A stretch of 64,000 bases of DNA, from NCBI RefSeq assembly GCF_003626655.1, contig NZ_RBAN01000001.1:1116001-1180000 (forward strand), in the 5' to 3' direction. The notes beneath the pieces were generated by a model. It was not told the DNA's origin and did not search any database. It saw nothing but the letters and a program-made list of their open reading frames with translations. This DNA comes from Micromonospora costi (GTDB taxonomy: Bacteria > Actinomycetota > Actinomycetes > Mycobacteriales > Micromonosporaceae). Within the stretch, counting starts at the first letter, position 1; each line of letters begins with the position of its first letter. A program made the position numbers and the translations under genes. This document shows positions 16,984 to 25,937 of this stretch, piece by piece.

Positions 16984-18486
16984 GTGATCCGTACCAAGCT
17001 GTCGCTGCGGCGGCCGCTGGCAGTCCTGGGGGCCGCCCTGCTCGGCCTCACCGGGGCCGTCGCGGTGGCCGGCCCCGCCAGCGCGCACCACACCACCATC
17101 ACCGCCAAGGTCTCGTGCGACCAGCTCGCCGGCGAGCGGGTCATCACCTGGACGGTCGAGAACAGCGAGACCGACAAGGCCGCGACCCTGCAGACCGTGA
17201 CGGCCGAGCCGAACACCCCGGTGAACCTGCGGTCGGACTCGACGAAGCCGCTCCAGGGCGCCGTCATCCCCAAGGGCGGCAAGATCCGTGCCGTGCAGCG
17301 CGTGCCCAGCGACACGGCGAGCGCCAAGCTCATCGTGCACGCCCTCTGGAAGAAGAACGGCCAGGAGGCCACCAACGACGGGAGCATCACGCTGCCCGTC
17401 GACCGGCCGTGCGCGCCGGCCCCGAAGTGCGTGGACGCCAGCAAGGCGAGCTACAGCCACACCTTCGACGGGCCGAAGGGCACCGCGACCGTCAAGCTCG
17501 ACGGTGACCTGCCGCTCTGCGAGGGCAGCGAGCAGCCGTTCACGCTGGTCTCGTACTTCGCGCCGCGGCCGCAGTTCGCCACCCCGCAGTACGTCTACGG
17601 CACGCCGGACACCGACACGATCAGCGGTGACAAGAAGGAAATCGAGCTGAACGTCGAGATCCCGAACTGCCACACCCAGGTGGACCTGATCTGGGGCGGC
17701 AAGGACGAGGTCATCGAGGAGATCACCGAGGGCGGCCCGCGCTACGGCGACAAGAAGCTCGGCTCCCCCGGCGCCCCGGGCAACCGGTCGAACGGCCCGC
17801 AGGGCTGGTACAACGGCGGCGACAAGAGCTGCACCACCCCGGCGTCGACCTTCGCGTCCAACTGCGACGGCACGGTCACGGTGTCGCTGAGCAACGACGG
17901 CAAGGACGGCAAGTACCCCGTCGAGTTCGAGGTCAAGGGCGAGAACGGCTGGTCCAAGAAGGTCACCGTCGAGGCCGGCAAGGCCGACAACAGCACGGTG
18001 GTGCCCGCCGAGAACGCCGGCAAGGTCGAGGTGCTGGTCGACGGCAAGGTGATCGAGGGCGGCACGTACTCGTGGGAGCGCCCCGAGGACTGCCCGCTGC
18101 CGGAGATCACCACCAAGGCCGACTGCAAGAACTTCAGCCTGACGGCGAGCAACCCCGAGGGTGGCCTGCCGGTCAAGGTGGAGTTCACCTACGGCGACAA
18201 GACCGAGAGCCGTACGGTCCAGCCGGGCAAGTCCGAGACCGTGACCTTCACGGCCGGTAAGGACGACACCGCGCTCGTGACGCTGCCCGACCTGGACATG
18301 GAGATGGAGGCCGTCTACGCCCCCGAGGGCACCTGCGGCGGCGGTGGCGCCGGTGGCGAGGAGCCCGGCCTGCCGGTGACCGGTGTGGCGGCCGGCGGCA
18401 TCGCCGCGGGCGCGCTGGCCCTGCTGGCCCTGGGCGCGGTGCTCTTCTTCGTGGCCCGCCGGCGTCGGGTGCGGTTCACCGCCTGA
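16984..18486 (+). CDS. LPxTG-anchored surface protein with Cys-bounded repeats
   Basis: A 500-aa secreted protein. A twin-arginine-free signal peptide (RRPLAVLGAALLGLTGAVAV... ASA) is followed by an extracellular region and a sorting signal LPVTG at 463-467, a hydrophobic segment and a basic RRRRVRF tail. The ectodomain is Lys/Asp/Glu/Thr-rich and contains Cys-bounded beta-rich modules; two of about 75 residues (starting SNCDGTVTVSLSN and ADCKNFSLTASNP) look like diverged repeats. A sortase would couple it to the cell wall. The GTG at 16984 is chosen because GGGAG lies 6 nt upstream and it gives a proper signal peptide; GTG 16915 would add 23 residues. Its role is unknown; adhesion or wall function is only inferred. 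Confidence 0.88.
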   Translation: MIRTKLSLRRPLAVLGAALLGLTGAVAVAGPASAHHTTITAKVSCDQLAGERVITWTVENSETDKAATLQTVTAEPNTPVNLRSDSTKPLQGAVIPKGGKIRAVQRVPSDTASAKLIVHALWKKNGQEATNDGSITLPVDRPCAPAPKCVDASKASYSHTFDGPKGTATVKLDGDLPLCEGSEQPFTLVSYFAPRPQFATPQYVYGTPDTDTISGDKKEIELNVEIPNCHTQVDLIWGGKDEVIEEITEGGPRYGDKKLGSPGAPGNRSNGPQGWYNGGDKSCTTPASTFASNCDGTVTVSLSNDGKDGKYPVEFEVKGENGWSKKVTVEAGKADNSTVVPAENAGKVEVLVDGKVIEGGTYSWERPEDCPLPEITTKADCKNFSLTASNPEGGLPVKVEFTYGDKTESRTVQPGKSETVTFTAGKDDTALVTLPDLDMEMEAVYAPEGTCGGGGAGGEEPGLPVTGVAAGGIAAGALALLALGAVLFFVARRRRVRFTA

Positions 18487-18504
18487 TCCGGCAGTAGCGA
18501 CCCG

Positions 18505-18547
18505 CGAGGGCGCGTCGACCGAACGGTCGGCGCGCCCTCGTCGTCTT
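18505..18547 (+). terminator. Rho-independent terminator after LPxTG gene
   Basis: Sixteen-base arms (18505-18520 and 18525-18540) pair with one wobble around a 4-nt loop, followed by TCGTCTTT. It begins 18 nt after the LPxTG stop and can also face recG from the other side. Confidence 0.8.
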
Positions 18548-18605
18548 TCCGGCCGGACGCCGGGAACGCTCACCACGACGGAACGCGAACGGCGGAACGC
18601 CGGCC

Positions 18606-20825
18606 TCAGCCCTTCTCCAGGTACTCCGCGCGTTCCTCGTCGACCAGCGCGGCCACCGAGGCGGCCAGGGCGGGGTGACCGGTGAGGTCCGGATCCTCCT
18701 CGACGAGCGCGATCGCCTCGGCACGGGCGTCGCGGATCAGGTCCGCGTCGCGCAGCAGGGACAGCAGGCGCAGGTGGGAGCGGCGCCCGGACTGGGTGGC
18801 CCCGAGCACGTCGCCCTCGCGGCGCTGCTCCAGGTCGAGTTCGGCGAGCTTGAAACCGTCCGTCGTGGACGCCACCGCGTCGAGCCGCTCCCGAGCGGGG
18901 CTGCCCTCCGGGGCCTCGGTGACGAGCAGGCAGAGCCCGGCCGCGGCACCCCGGCCCACCCGGCCGCGCAACTGGTGCAGCTGGGAGACGCCGAACCGGT
19001 CCGCGTCCAGCACGATCATCACGGTGGCGTTGGGTACGTCCACACCGACCTCGACGACCGTGGTGGCGACCAGCACGTCGAGCTGCCCTCCCGCGAACGA
19101 GCGCATCACCGCGTCCTTCTCGTCGGCCGGCAACCGGCCGTGCAGCACGCCGATCCGCAGCCCGTGCAGCGGCCCCTCGGCGAGCAGCGGCGCCACTTCG
19201 GTCACCGCGAGCGGGGGCCGCCGGCCGGAGTCGTCCTCCCGCGGGGCCTCCTCCTCGCTGGCCGGGCCGTCGCCGATCCGGGGGCACACCACGTACGCCT
19301 GGTGCCCGGCTGCCACCTCCTCCCGCAGCCGCCGCCAGGCCCGGTCCAGGAAGGCGGGCTTCTCGGCGGCCGGCACCACGTGCGAGGCGATCGGCGACCG
19401 CCCCCGGGGCAGCTGGGAGAGGGTGGAGGTCTCCAGGTCGCCGTAGACGGTCATGGCCACCGTGCGCGGGATGGGGGTGGCCGTCATCACCAGCACGTGC
19501 GGCGGCTGGTCGGCCTTGGCCCGCAACGCGTCCCGCTGCTCCACCCCGAAACGGTGCTGCTCGTCGACCACCACGAGACCCAGGTCGGCGAAGTCGACTC
19601 CCTCGTAGAGCAGGGCGTGGGTGCCGACCACGATGCCGGCGCGGCCCTGCGCCACCTCGGCGAGCGCCCGGCGCCGGGCGGCCGCGCCGAGCGAGCCGGT
19701 GACCAGCTCCACCCGGGTGGCGTCCGCGGCCGAGTCCAGCTCACCGGCCCGCCCGAGCGGGCCGAGCAGGTCGAGGATGCCCCGATGGTGCTGCGCGGCG
19801 AGCACCTCCGTCGGCGCGAGCAGCGCCGCCTGCCCGCCCGCGTCCACCACCTGGAGCATGGCGCGCAACGCGACCACCGTCTTGCCGGAGCCGACCTCGC
19901 CCTGAAGCAGCCGGTGCATCGGGTGCGCGGTGGCGAGGTCCGCGGCGATCTCCCGGCCCACGTCGCGTTGGCCGGACGTCAGCTCGTACGGCAGCCGCGC
20001 GTCGAAGGCGTCCAGCAGCCCCGCGGACCGGCCCGGACGGGGGCGCGCCGGCCAGTCGGCCGCCCGGTGCTTGCGCTGCACCAGCGTCAGCTGCACCGCG
20101 AACGCCTCGTCCCACTTGAGCCGGCGCCGGGCGCGGTAGAGCTCCTCCTTGCTCGACGGCCGGTGGATCTCCCGCAGGGCGGTGCCCAGCCCCACCAGGT
20201 TCCGGCTGGCGCGTACGGTCGCCGGCAGCGGATCCTCCGGCGGGGTGAGCGTGTCCAGCACCACCCGGACGCACCGGGCGATCACCCAGGTCGGCACGGC
20301 CGCCGCGGCCGGGTAGACGGGGATGAGGGCCCCCGCGAACTCCTCGATCTCCTCGTTGGCCGCCGCCTCGCCGTCGCCGCCCTCGCCGAGCAGGACGTAC
20401 TCCGGGCCGTTGAGCTGGCGCTTGCCCCGGAACTCGGTGACCTTGCCGGCGAACAGACCCCACCGCCCCGGCCGGAGCTCCCGCTCGCGCCAGGCCTGGT
20501 TGCCGAAGAAGGTGAGCGTGAGCACCCCGCCGGAGCCGTCGCCCACCGTCACCTCGAGCAGGTTGCCCCGGCGCTGCCGCATCGGCCGCACCGCGGTGCG
20601 CTGCACCTGGGCCAGCACTGTCACCTGCTCGCCGACGTCGAGCGAGCGGATGTCGGTGTGCTCGCCGCGCTCGTCGTAGCGGCGGGGGAAGTGGTAGACG
20701 AGGTCACCCGCGGTGTGCAGGTCGAGGTGCGTGGCCAGCGCCTTGGCGGTCCGCTCCCCGACCAGCTTCTTCAGGGGAGTGTCCACCGTGGCCCGCTCAC
20801 CCGTGCCGGCGCTCCGCTCGCTCAT
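18606..20825 (-). CDS. recG: ATP-dependent DNA helicase RecG
   Basis: A 739-aa branch-migrating helicase that remodels stalled forks and Holliday junctions. The N-terminal wedge/OB domain covers about 1-180. Walker A is GEVGSGKTVVALRAM, the DEQH-type motif II is VVDEQHRFGVEQR, motif III MTATPIPRT, and the C-terminal helicase motifs include VATTVVEVGVDVPNA and LHQLRGRVGRG. The start is the ATG at 20825 (MSERSAGTGERATV), which overlaps the stop of the upstream DAK gene (ATGA). The recG-DAK pairing is conserved in actinobacteria. Confidence 0.96.
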   Translation of the reverse strand: MSERSAGTGERATVDTPLKKLVGERTAKALATHLDLHTAGDLVYHFPRRYDERGEHTDIRSLDVGEQVTVLAQVQRTAVRPMRQRRGNLLEVTVGDGSGGVLTLTFFGNQAWRERELRPGRWGLFAGKVTEFRGKRQLNGPEYVLLGEGGDGEAAANEEIEEFAGALIPVYPAAAAVPTWVIARCVRVVLDTLTPPEDPLPATVRASRNLVGLGTALREIHRPSSKEELYRARRRLKWDEAFAVQLTLVQRKHRAADWPARPRPGRSAGLLDAFDARLPYELTSGQRDVGREIAADLATAHPMHRLLQGEVGSGKTVVALRAMLQVVDAGGQAALLAPTEVLAAQHHRGILDLLGPLGRAGELDSAADATRVELVTGSLGAAARRRALAEVAQGRAGIVVGTHALLYEGVDFADLGLVVVDEQHRFGVEQRDALRAKADQPPHVLVMTATPIPRTVAMTVYGDLETSTLSQLPRGRSPIASHVVPAAEKPAFLDRAWRRLREEVAAGHQAYVVCPRIGDGPASEEEAPREDDSGRRPPLAVTEVAPLLAEGPLHGLRIGVLHGRLPADEKDAVMRSFAGGQLDVLVATTVVEVGVDVPNATVMIVLDADRFGVSQLHQLRGRVGRGAAAGLCLLVTEAPEGSPARERLDAVASTTDGFKLAELDLEQRREGDVLGATQSGRRSHLRLLSLLRDADLIRDARAEAIALVEEDPDLTGHPALAASVAALVDEERAEYLEKG

Positions 20826-22423
20826 TCCACCCCCACCAGGAGCGGGTAGTGCGGCTGCCCACCCGCGTACGCGTGCACCTCGACGAAGGGCCAGCGCCGC
20901 CCGACGTGGGTGCGGACCGCGTCGACGAGGCCGGCCGGGGCGTCCGCCCCGGAGATCAGGGTGACCAGCTCGCCGCCGCCGCCGAGCATCCGGTCGACCA
21001 CCGCGACGCAGGTGTCGACCAGATCGGCGCCGATGAGGTGCACCTCCCCCTCCACGAGGGCGAGCACGTCGCCACGCCGGCACGGCCCGGCGACGGTGAG
21101 CGCCTCCCGGCTGGCGTGGCAGACCTCGGCGTAGCGGCAGGCGCCGGCCGCCTCGGCCATCGCGATGACGTCGTCCTCGAAGCGGCGGCCCGGGTCGCGC
21201 ACCGCCAGGGCGGCGAGCGCCTGCACCGGGGAGCGGGTGGGCACCACGCTGACCTTGACGCCCAACCGGTGCGCCTCCTTGGCGGCGGCGCTCGCGACGG
21301 CCTGCGTGTTCGGGTCGTTGGGCAGCACCACCACCCGGGCCGCGCCGGTCGCGCGGATGGCGTCCAGCAGCTCGCCCGTGGACGGGTTGCCCGGCACCAC
21401 CGTGGCGCCCTCGCCGCCGAACAGCTCGGCGATCCCGGCGCCGGGCGCCACCACGACGGCTGCCCGGCCGTCCACGGCCGGCGCCGGGACCTGGTCGGCG
21501 AAGCGGGTCACCGTGATGCGGTGCGGACGGCCGGCGTCCACCCCCGCCTCGATGGCCGCGCCCACGTCGTTGACGTGCACGTGCACGTTCCAGGTGCCCT
21601 CGGCGGCGCCGTCGCCGACGATCACCAGGGAGTCACCCAGGTCGGCGAGCACCCCACGCATCCGGTCGACCGCGTCACGCCCGGCGTCGAGGAGGAACTG
21701 CACCTCGTACGCGTACCGCTCGGAGCCGGTCTCGCGGACGGCGGTGGCCGGCGGGGCCACGGCCCGTGCGACGGGCGCCGCCCGCACCGGGCGCTCCCCG
21801 GTGAGCACCTCGACCAGGGCGTCCAGCAGCAGGCACAGCCCCCGGCCGCCGGCGTCGACCACGCCGGCCCGGGCCAGCGCCGGGAGCTGCTCGGGCGTGC
21901 GGGTCAGGGCCGCCGCGGCCTCCCCGGCGGCCGCGCCCGCCACGGCGCACAGGTCGTCGCTGTCCGCCCGTTCGGCGCCGGCGGCCGCCGCGGCGACGAC
22001 CGTGAGCAGCGTGCCCTCGACCGGTCGGGCGACCGCCGTGTAGGCGGCGGCGGTCGCGTCGCGCAGGGCGGCGGCCAGCGCCCGCCCCCGCACCACGGGG
22101 ACCGCGCCCGCCGCGTCGGCGAAGCCGCGCAGGATCTGCGAGAGGATCACCCCGGAGTTGCCCCGGGCGCCGAGCAGCGCCCCCCGGGCCATGAGCCGCA
22201 GCGCGTGCCCGTGCGGCGTGGCCTCGCCGTCGGGGAGGGTGTCCAGGTCCATCCCGAGCGCCTGCTGGGCCGAGGTCAGGGTGAGCACCAGGTTGGTGCC
22301 GGTGTCGCCGTCGGGCACCGGGTAGACGTTGAGCTGGTCGATCTCGGACTGGTGCCGCTTGAGCGCGGCCAGCCCGTCCGCGCACCAGCGGCGGACCGCG
22401 GCGGCGTCGAGGGTGTCCAGCAC
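20822..22423 (-). CDS. DAK2-domain protein, FakA/YloV-like
   Basis: A 533-aa protein with an N-terminal DAK2 domain (LNVYPVPDGDTGTNL, LLGARGNSGVILSQ) and a C-terminal FakA-like domain (GNPSTGELLDAI, LPNDPNTQAVA). In firmicutes the homologue FakA phosphorylates fatty acids bound to FakB; whether that holds in actinobacteria is uncertain. The Asp residues of PDGDTGTN that bind Mg-nucleotide are present. The GTG start has TAGGCT 7 nt upstream on the minus strand (22431-22436), consistent with leaderless transcription and with this being the first gene of the DAK-recG operon. Confidence 0.9.
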   Translation of the reverse strand: MLDTLDAAAVRRWCADGLAALKRHQSEIDQLNVYPVPDGDTGTNLVLTLTSAQQALGMDLDTLPDGEATPHGHALRLMARGALLGARGNSGVILSQILRGFADAAGAVPVVRGRALAAALRDATAAAYTAVARPVEGTLLTVVAAAAAGAERADSDDLCAVAGAAAGEAAAALTRTPEQLPALARAGVVDAGGRGLCLLLDALVEVLTGERPVRAAPVARAVAPPATAVRETGSERYAYEVQFLLDAGRDAVDRMRGVLADLGDSLVIVGDGAAEGTWNVHVHVNDVGAAIEAGVDAGRPHRITVTRFADQVPAPAVDGRAAVVVAPGAGIAELFGGEGATVVPGNPSTGELLDAIRATGAARVVVLPNDPNTQAVASAAAKEAHRLGVKVSVVPTRSPVQALAALAVRDPGRRFEDDVIAMAEAAGACRYAEVCHASREALTVAGPCRRGDVLALVEGEVHLIGADLVDTCVAVVDRMLGGGGELVTLISGADAPAGLVDAVRTHVGRRWPFVEVHAYAGGQPHYPLLVGVE

Positions 22424-22580
22424 GGCGAGAAGCCTACTGGCGTACGCCGACAGCCGCCGGTGTCGCCGGGCGTGTCCCCGCCGGCCGCTATCCTCGGCCC
22501 GCGGCTCCGCCTCCGGCGCGGGGCCGGGTGTCCGGCGGGCGCCGGCACGTGGCCCGGTTGGGCGGGGTGGCCGGTCATCG

Positions 22581-22600
22581 GGTAACCTGACCAGGTTGCC
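22581..22600 (+). promoter_or_regulatory. Palindrome overlapping the likely rpmB -10
   Basis: GGTAACCTGACCAGGTTGCC has 6-bp arms AACCTG/CAGGTT two nt apart with outer GG/CC. TAACCT could be the -10 of rpmB. Whether the symmetry is an operator or chance is not decided. Confidence 0.35.
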
Positions 22601-22655
22601 CGGGCAGCGCCTGCCGCCGGCGACCTCATGAACGTTTCAATCTCAGGAGTATCCC

Positions 22656-22847
22656 GTGGCTAGCGTGTGCGACGTCTGTGGCAAGGGGCCGGGCTTCGGC
22701 CACAACGTGTCCCACTCGCACCGGCGGACCAACCGCCGCTGGAACCCGAACATCCAGTCGGTGCGTACCCCGGCCGGTGGCGGCACCACCAAGAAGTTGC
22801 AGGTCTGCACCTCGTGCATCAAGGCCGGCAAGGTCACCCGCGCCTGA
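22656..22847 (+). CDS. rpmB: 50S ribosomal protein L28
   Basis: A 63-aa ribosomal protein L28. It starts (GTG) [14 protein letters not shown] and ends [13 protein letters not shown]; the CxxC pairs make this the zinc-binding C+ form. AGGAG 7 nt before the GTG fixes the start. It is divergent from the DAK-recG operon, an arrangement also known in other actinobacteria, and is followed by a strong terminator, so it is monocistronic. Confidence 0.97.
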   Translation: MASVCDVCGKGPGFGHNVSHSHRRTNRRWNPNIQSVRTPAGGGTTKKLQVCTSCIKAGKVTRA

Positions 22848-22878
22848 CCGGGTAGCCGACCACACTGATCAGCGGCAC

Positions 22879-22912
22879 AGCCGGCGGACCGATGGTCCGC
22901 CGGCTCTTGTCG
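22879..22912 (+). terminator. Rho-independent terminator of rpmB
   Basis: A perfect 12-bp stem (22879-22890 with 22894-22905) around a GAT loop, followed by CTTGT. It starts 32 nt after the rpmB stop. Confidence 0.8.
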
Positions 22913-22951
22913 TCTCCGTGGCACCGGCCCTGACGGGTACGCGACGCCCTG

Positions 22952-22980
22952 TGGACCATGCCCGTACGTCCGGTTAGGGT
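22952..22980 (+). promoter_or_regulatory. Promoter of the ATP-grasp gene
   Basis: TGGACC (22952-22957), a 17-nt spacer and TAGGGT (22975-22980) precede the GTG at 23032 by about 50 nt. The intervening leader holds a GGGGAGGG ribosome binding site. Confidence 0.55.
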
Positions 22981-23031
22981 CTCCCTGCGCCGACTGGCGG
23001 GCGCGGCTCGGCGAGCGTGGGGAGGGCGATC

Positions 23032-24288
23032 GTGCGGCTGGACCTGGGCCGGGAGCACCTGATCATCATGGGGACCTCGCACGGCATGCTGCGTTGGTTC
23101 GTCGACGACCTGCCGCCGGACAGCGTGGTGCTCGTCGAGGAACCCGACGTGATCCGCCGCCGCGACGTCGAGCGCCTCGTCGAGCAGCTCCCCTTCCTGT
23201 CCCGCGTCGTGCCGGCGGAGTACCAGACCGGCCTGGACGCCGAGGCGTTGCTGGCCCGCGAGCCCGGGCTCAGGGCCGCCCGGCTGGTGATGCCCGGCAT
23301 GGAGTACGCGGTCGCCGGCGCCGCCCGGCTGGCCGACGCGCTCGGCCTGCCCGGCGCCGGGATCGCCGCCGCCGACGTCTTCTCCGACAAGCACCGGATG
23401 CGGCTGCTGGCGGCCGAGGCCGGCCTCGCCAACCCGGCCTTCGAGCTGGTGGACGACCCGGCGCGGGCGGCGGCGTTCGCCCGCGAGCACGGCGGCCGGT
23501 GCGTGCTGAAGCCCACCCGCCGCTCCGGCAGCCTGGGCGTGCAGGTCCTCACCGATCCGGAGCAGGTCGTCGCCTACTGGGCCGAGACGGCCACCCCGGC
23601 GGACACCCCGGAGACGAGCGATCGCGGCCTGCCCACCGCCGTGCTCGTGGAGCAGGTGCTCGACGGCCGGGAGCACAGCGTCGAGCTGCTGGTCGCCGAC
23701 GGCGAGGTCATCTTCGGCAACGTGACCGACAAGCGGGTCCAGCCCGGCCGCCGCCCGGTGGAGACCGGGCACACCGTCCCGTCCCTGCTGCCCGACGAGG
23801 TCCGGCGGGCGCTGCTGGACGCGGCCACCCGGCTGGCGCGGGCGGCCGGCTTCGGCACCGGGGTGCTGCACAGTGAGTGGATGGTGGCCGACGGGCGGCC
23901 GACGCTGATCGAGTGCGCCGCCCGGCTCCCCGGCGACATGATCACCGCGCTGATCTCGATCGCGTACGAGTGCGGTTTCCTCCACGCGTACCTGCGGACG
24001 CTGCGCGGCGAGCGGCCGGTGCTGCCGACCCGGGCGCCGGGCGGGGCGGCGGTGGAGTTCCTCCTGGCCCCGCCGGGCACCGTCACGGGCATCGACGGCG
24101 TGCGGGCGGCGAGCCGCGTCTCCGGTGTGCTGCACGTGCAGCTCGACGTCGCGCCGGGCGCCACGGTCGGTGAGGTCACCAACTCGCTGGCCCGCAGCGG
24201 GTACGTGCTGGTCTGGGGCCCCGACGCGACCGAGGCGACCGCCGCGGCCGGCAAGGCCGCCGAGCAGATAAAGATCATCACCGCCTGA
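23032..24288 (+). CDS. ATP-grasp carboxylate-amine ligase-like protein
   Basis: A 418-aa protein with a preATP-grasp N-terminus (residues about 1-115) and an ATP-grasp domain. Visible landmarks are the nucleotide-binding lysine in CVLKPTRRSGSLGVQVL, the EQVLDGREHSVELLV strand, and a metal-binding IECAARLPGDM loop in place of the common ExNxR. The C-terminal 80 residues resemble those of carnosine-synthase/BL00235-type ligases. Such enzymes join a carboxylate to an amine through an acyl-phosphate. No pathway partner is adjacent (rpmB upstream, a convergent GNAT downstream), so substrate and product are unknown. GTG 23032 has a strong GGGAGGG site 7 nt upstream; GTG 23017 is possible but less good. 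Confidence 0.85.
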   Translation: MRLDLGREHLIIMGTSHGMLRWFVDDLPPDSVVLVEEPDVIRRRDVERLVEQLPFLSRVVPAEYQTGLDAEALLAREPGLRAARLVMPGMEYAVAGAARLADALGLPGAGIAAADVFSDKHRMRLLAAEAGLANPAFELVDDPARAAAFAREHGGRCVLKPTRRSGSLGVQVLTDPEQVVAYWAETATPADTPETSDRGLPTAVLVEQVLDGREHSVELLVADGEVIFGNVTDKRVQPGRRPVETGHTVPSLLPDEVRRALLDAATRLARAAGFGTGVLHSEWMVADGRPTLIECAARLPGDMITALISIAYECGFLHAYLRTLRGERPVLPTRAPGGAAVEFLLAPPGTVTGIDGVRAASRVSGVLHVQLDVAPGATVGEVTNSLARSGYVLVWGPDATEATAAAGKAAEQIKIITA

Positions 24289-24357
24289 GCGGGCCCGCCA
24301 GGCCGGGCCGGCCGACCGGGGGCCCGCCCATCGGGGCCCGCCGGGCCGCCGGCCGGA

Positions 24358-24825
24358 TCAGAGGGTACGGCCGAACGAGATGCAGCCCGGTTCGTCCTTG
24401 TAGTAGCCGAAGTTCGGGATCCGCTCGTACCCGGCCGAGCCGTACATGGCGATCGCCTCGGGCTGCCGGTCGCCGCACTCCAGGATCATCCGCTTGCGTC
24501 CGTGGTCGCGGGCGGACTCCTCCACGGCCGCCAGCACGGCACGGGCCACGCCGCGGCCCCGGGCCTCCGGCGCGGTGTACATCCGCTTCAGCTCGGCCGT
24601 GTCGCCTCCCTCGCCGTGGGAGCGCCAGCCGCCGCAGCCGACCGGCACACCGTCGAGGTGGGCGACGAGGAACGCGCCGGCGGGCGGGACGAACTCGGCG
24701 GGGTCGACCGGCGTCTCGTCGCCGCTGCCGCCGTACCGGGCGCCCAGGTCGGCGAGCGCCGCCCGGATCAGCCGCTGCGCCACCGGCGCGTCGAACGGCA
24801 CGGCGTGAATCTCGATCTCACTCAC
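24358..24825 (-). CDS. GNAT-family N-acetyltransferase
   Basis: A 155-aa GCN5-related acetyltransferase. Motif A, LKRMYTAPEARGRGVARAVL, binds the acetyl-CoA pyrophosphate through RGRGVA; motif B is near MYGSAGYERI. These enzymes acetylate amines of many kinds; the acceptor is unknown. It converges on the ATP-grasp gene and lies just downstream of thiL on the same strand. GTG start: TACCCT lies 6 nt upstream (24832-24837, minus strand), consistent with a leaderless transcript. Confidence 0.9.
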   Translation of the reverse strand: MSEIEIHAVPFDAPVAQRLIRAALADLGARYGGSGDETPVDPAEFVPPAGAFLVAHLDGVPVGCGGWRSHGEGGDTAELKRMYTAPEARGRGVARAVLAAVEESARDHGRKRMILECGDRQPEAIAMYGSAGYERIPNFGYYKDEPGCISFGRTL

Positions 24826-24853
24826 CGGTAAAGGGTACGACCGACGACGACCC

Positions 24854-25843
24854 TTACCGGAAGTGGTCCCAGCCCGCCGACCCGGTGTACGGCTTCCCGT
24901 CCACGGTCACACCGGACCCGGCCGCCACAAGGCCGATCGGACGCCACGGCGGCGGCAGGTCGACCCCGGGCGGGAACGTGGCGGCCAGCGCGTGGTCCTC
25001 GCCGCCGCCGAGCATCCAGGCGTACGGGTCGGCGCCGAGCGCCTGCGCGGCGTCGCGCATCTGCGGGGGCACCTCGAAGGCGTCCCGCCGCACGTCGATC
25101 GCGACGCCGCTGGCCCGCGCCACGTGGCCCAGGTCGGCCACGAGCCCGTCCGACACGTCGATCATCGAGGTGGCCCCGAGGCCGGCGGCCTGCGGCCCCG
25201 CCGCGTACGGCACCTCCGGGCGGCGGTACGCCTCGACCAGCAGGCGGGGCGTGCGGAACCCGCGGGAGAGCACGGTCAGCCCGGCGGCCGCGTACCCGGT
25301 TCGGCCGGCGAGGGCGAGCACGTCCCCGGGGCGCGCCCCGGACCGCGTCACGGGCGGCCGGCCACCGAGGTCGCCGAGCGCGGTCACCGCGATCGTGAGC
25401 GTGGGACTGGACGACATGTCACCGCCGACCACGCTCGCGCCCACCGTGGCCGCCTCGGCCGCCAGCCCGTCGGCCAGTTCCTCCGCCCAGCTCTGCTCCA
25501 GCTCCGGCGGCATGCAGAGGGCGACCAGCAGGGCCGTCGGGGTGCCGCCCATGGCCGCGATGTCGGCCAGGTTGGCCGCCGCCGCCCGGTGACCGATGTC
25601 CCGCGCGCTCCCCCAGTCACGGCGGAAGTGCCGCCCCTCGACCAGCACGTCGGTCGACGCCGCGACCCGGGCGTCCGGTGCGGCGATCACCGCCGCGTCG
25701 TCACCGGGACCCAGCAGGGTGGCCGGCCCGTACGTGAGCCGGGACGTCACCCGCTCGATCAGGCCGAACTCGCCGACGTCCGCGACGCGCACCCCGCCAC
25801 CCTCGTTCCGTTCCGGCCGCCCGGGCCCGCCGTGCTCGCTCAC
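24854..25843 (-). CDS. thiL: Thiamine-monophosphate kinase
   Basis: A 329-aa ThiL, which phosphorylates thiamine monophosphate to the active diphosphate. Motifs: GEFGLIERV, LLGPGDDAAVIAAPD, STDVLVEGRHFRRDW, NLADIAAMGGTPTAL, VGGDMSSSP and SMIDVSDGLVADLGHVA. The GTG at 25843 is chosen because GAGGAG lies about 6 nt upstream; an ATG 18 codons further out lacks a site. Divergent from the AsnC-type gene. No TPP riboswitch is apparent upstream, and other thiamine genes are absent from the window. Confidence 0.94.
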   Translation of the reverse strand: MSEHGGPGRPERNEGGGVRVADVGEFGLIERVTSRLTYGPATLLGPGDDAAVIAAPDARVAASTDVLVEGRHFRRDWGSARDIGHRAAAANLADIAAMGGTPTALLVALCMPPELEQSWAEELADGLAAEAATVGASVVGGDMSSSPTLTIAVTALGDLGGRPPVTRSGARPGDVLALAGRTGYAAAGLTVLSRGFRTPRLLVEAYRRPEVPYAAGPQAAGLGATSMIDVSDGLVADLGHVARASGVAIDVRRDAFEVPPQMRDAAQALGADPYAWMLGGGEDHALAATFPPGVDLPPPWRPIGLVAAGSGVTVDGKPYTGSAGWDHFR

Positions 25844-25937
25844 CGCTTCTCCTCGACCACCGATAGGGATCGGACCTGCACCGTACGGTAGTTTCACCCT
25901 TCAGGCCGCTCATGCGGCGACGGAGGGAGGCCGAGTC

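Noticed and set aside
22628..22663. Mini-[14 protein letters not shown] overlapping the rpmB start
   Set aside because: No ribosome binding site and its coding bases are the rpmB SD region; likely chance.
25844..25937. Possible TPP riboswitch upstream of thiL
   Set aside because: The conserved THI-box sequences are not present, and the leader is too short.
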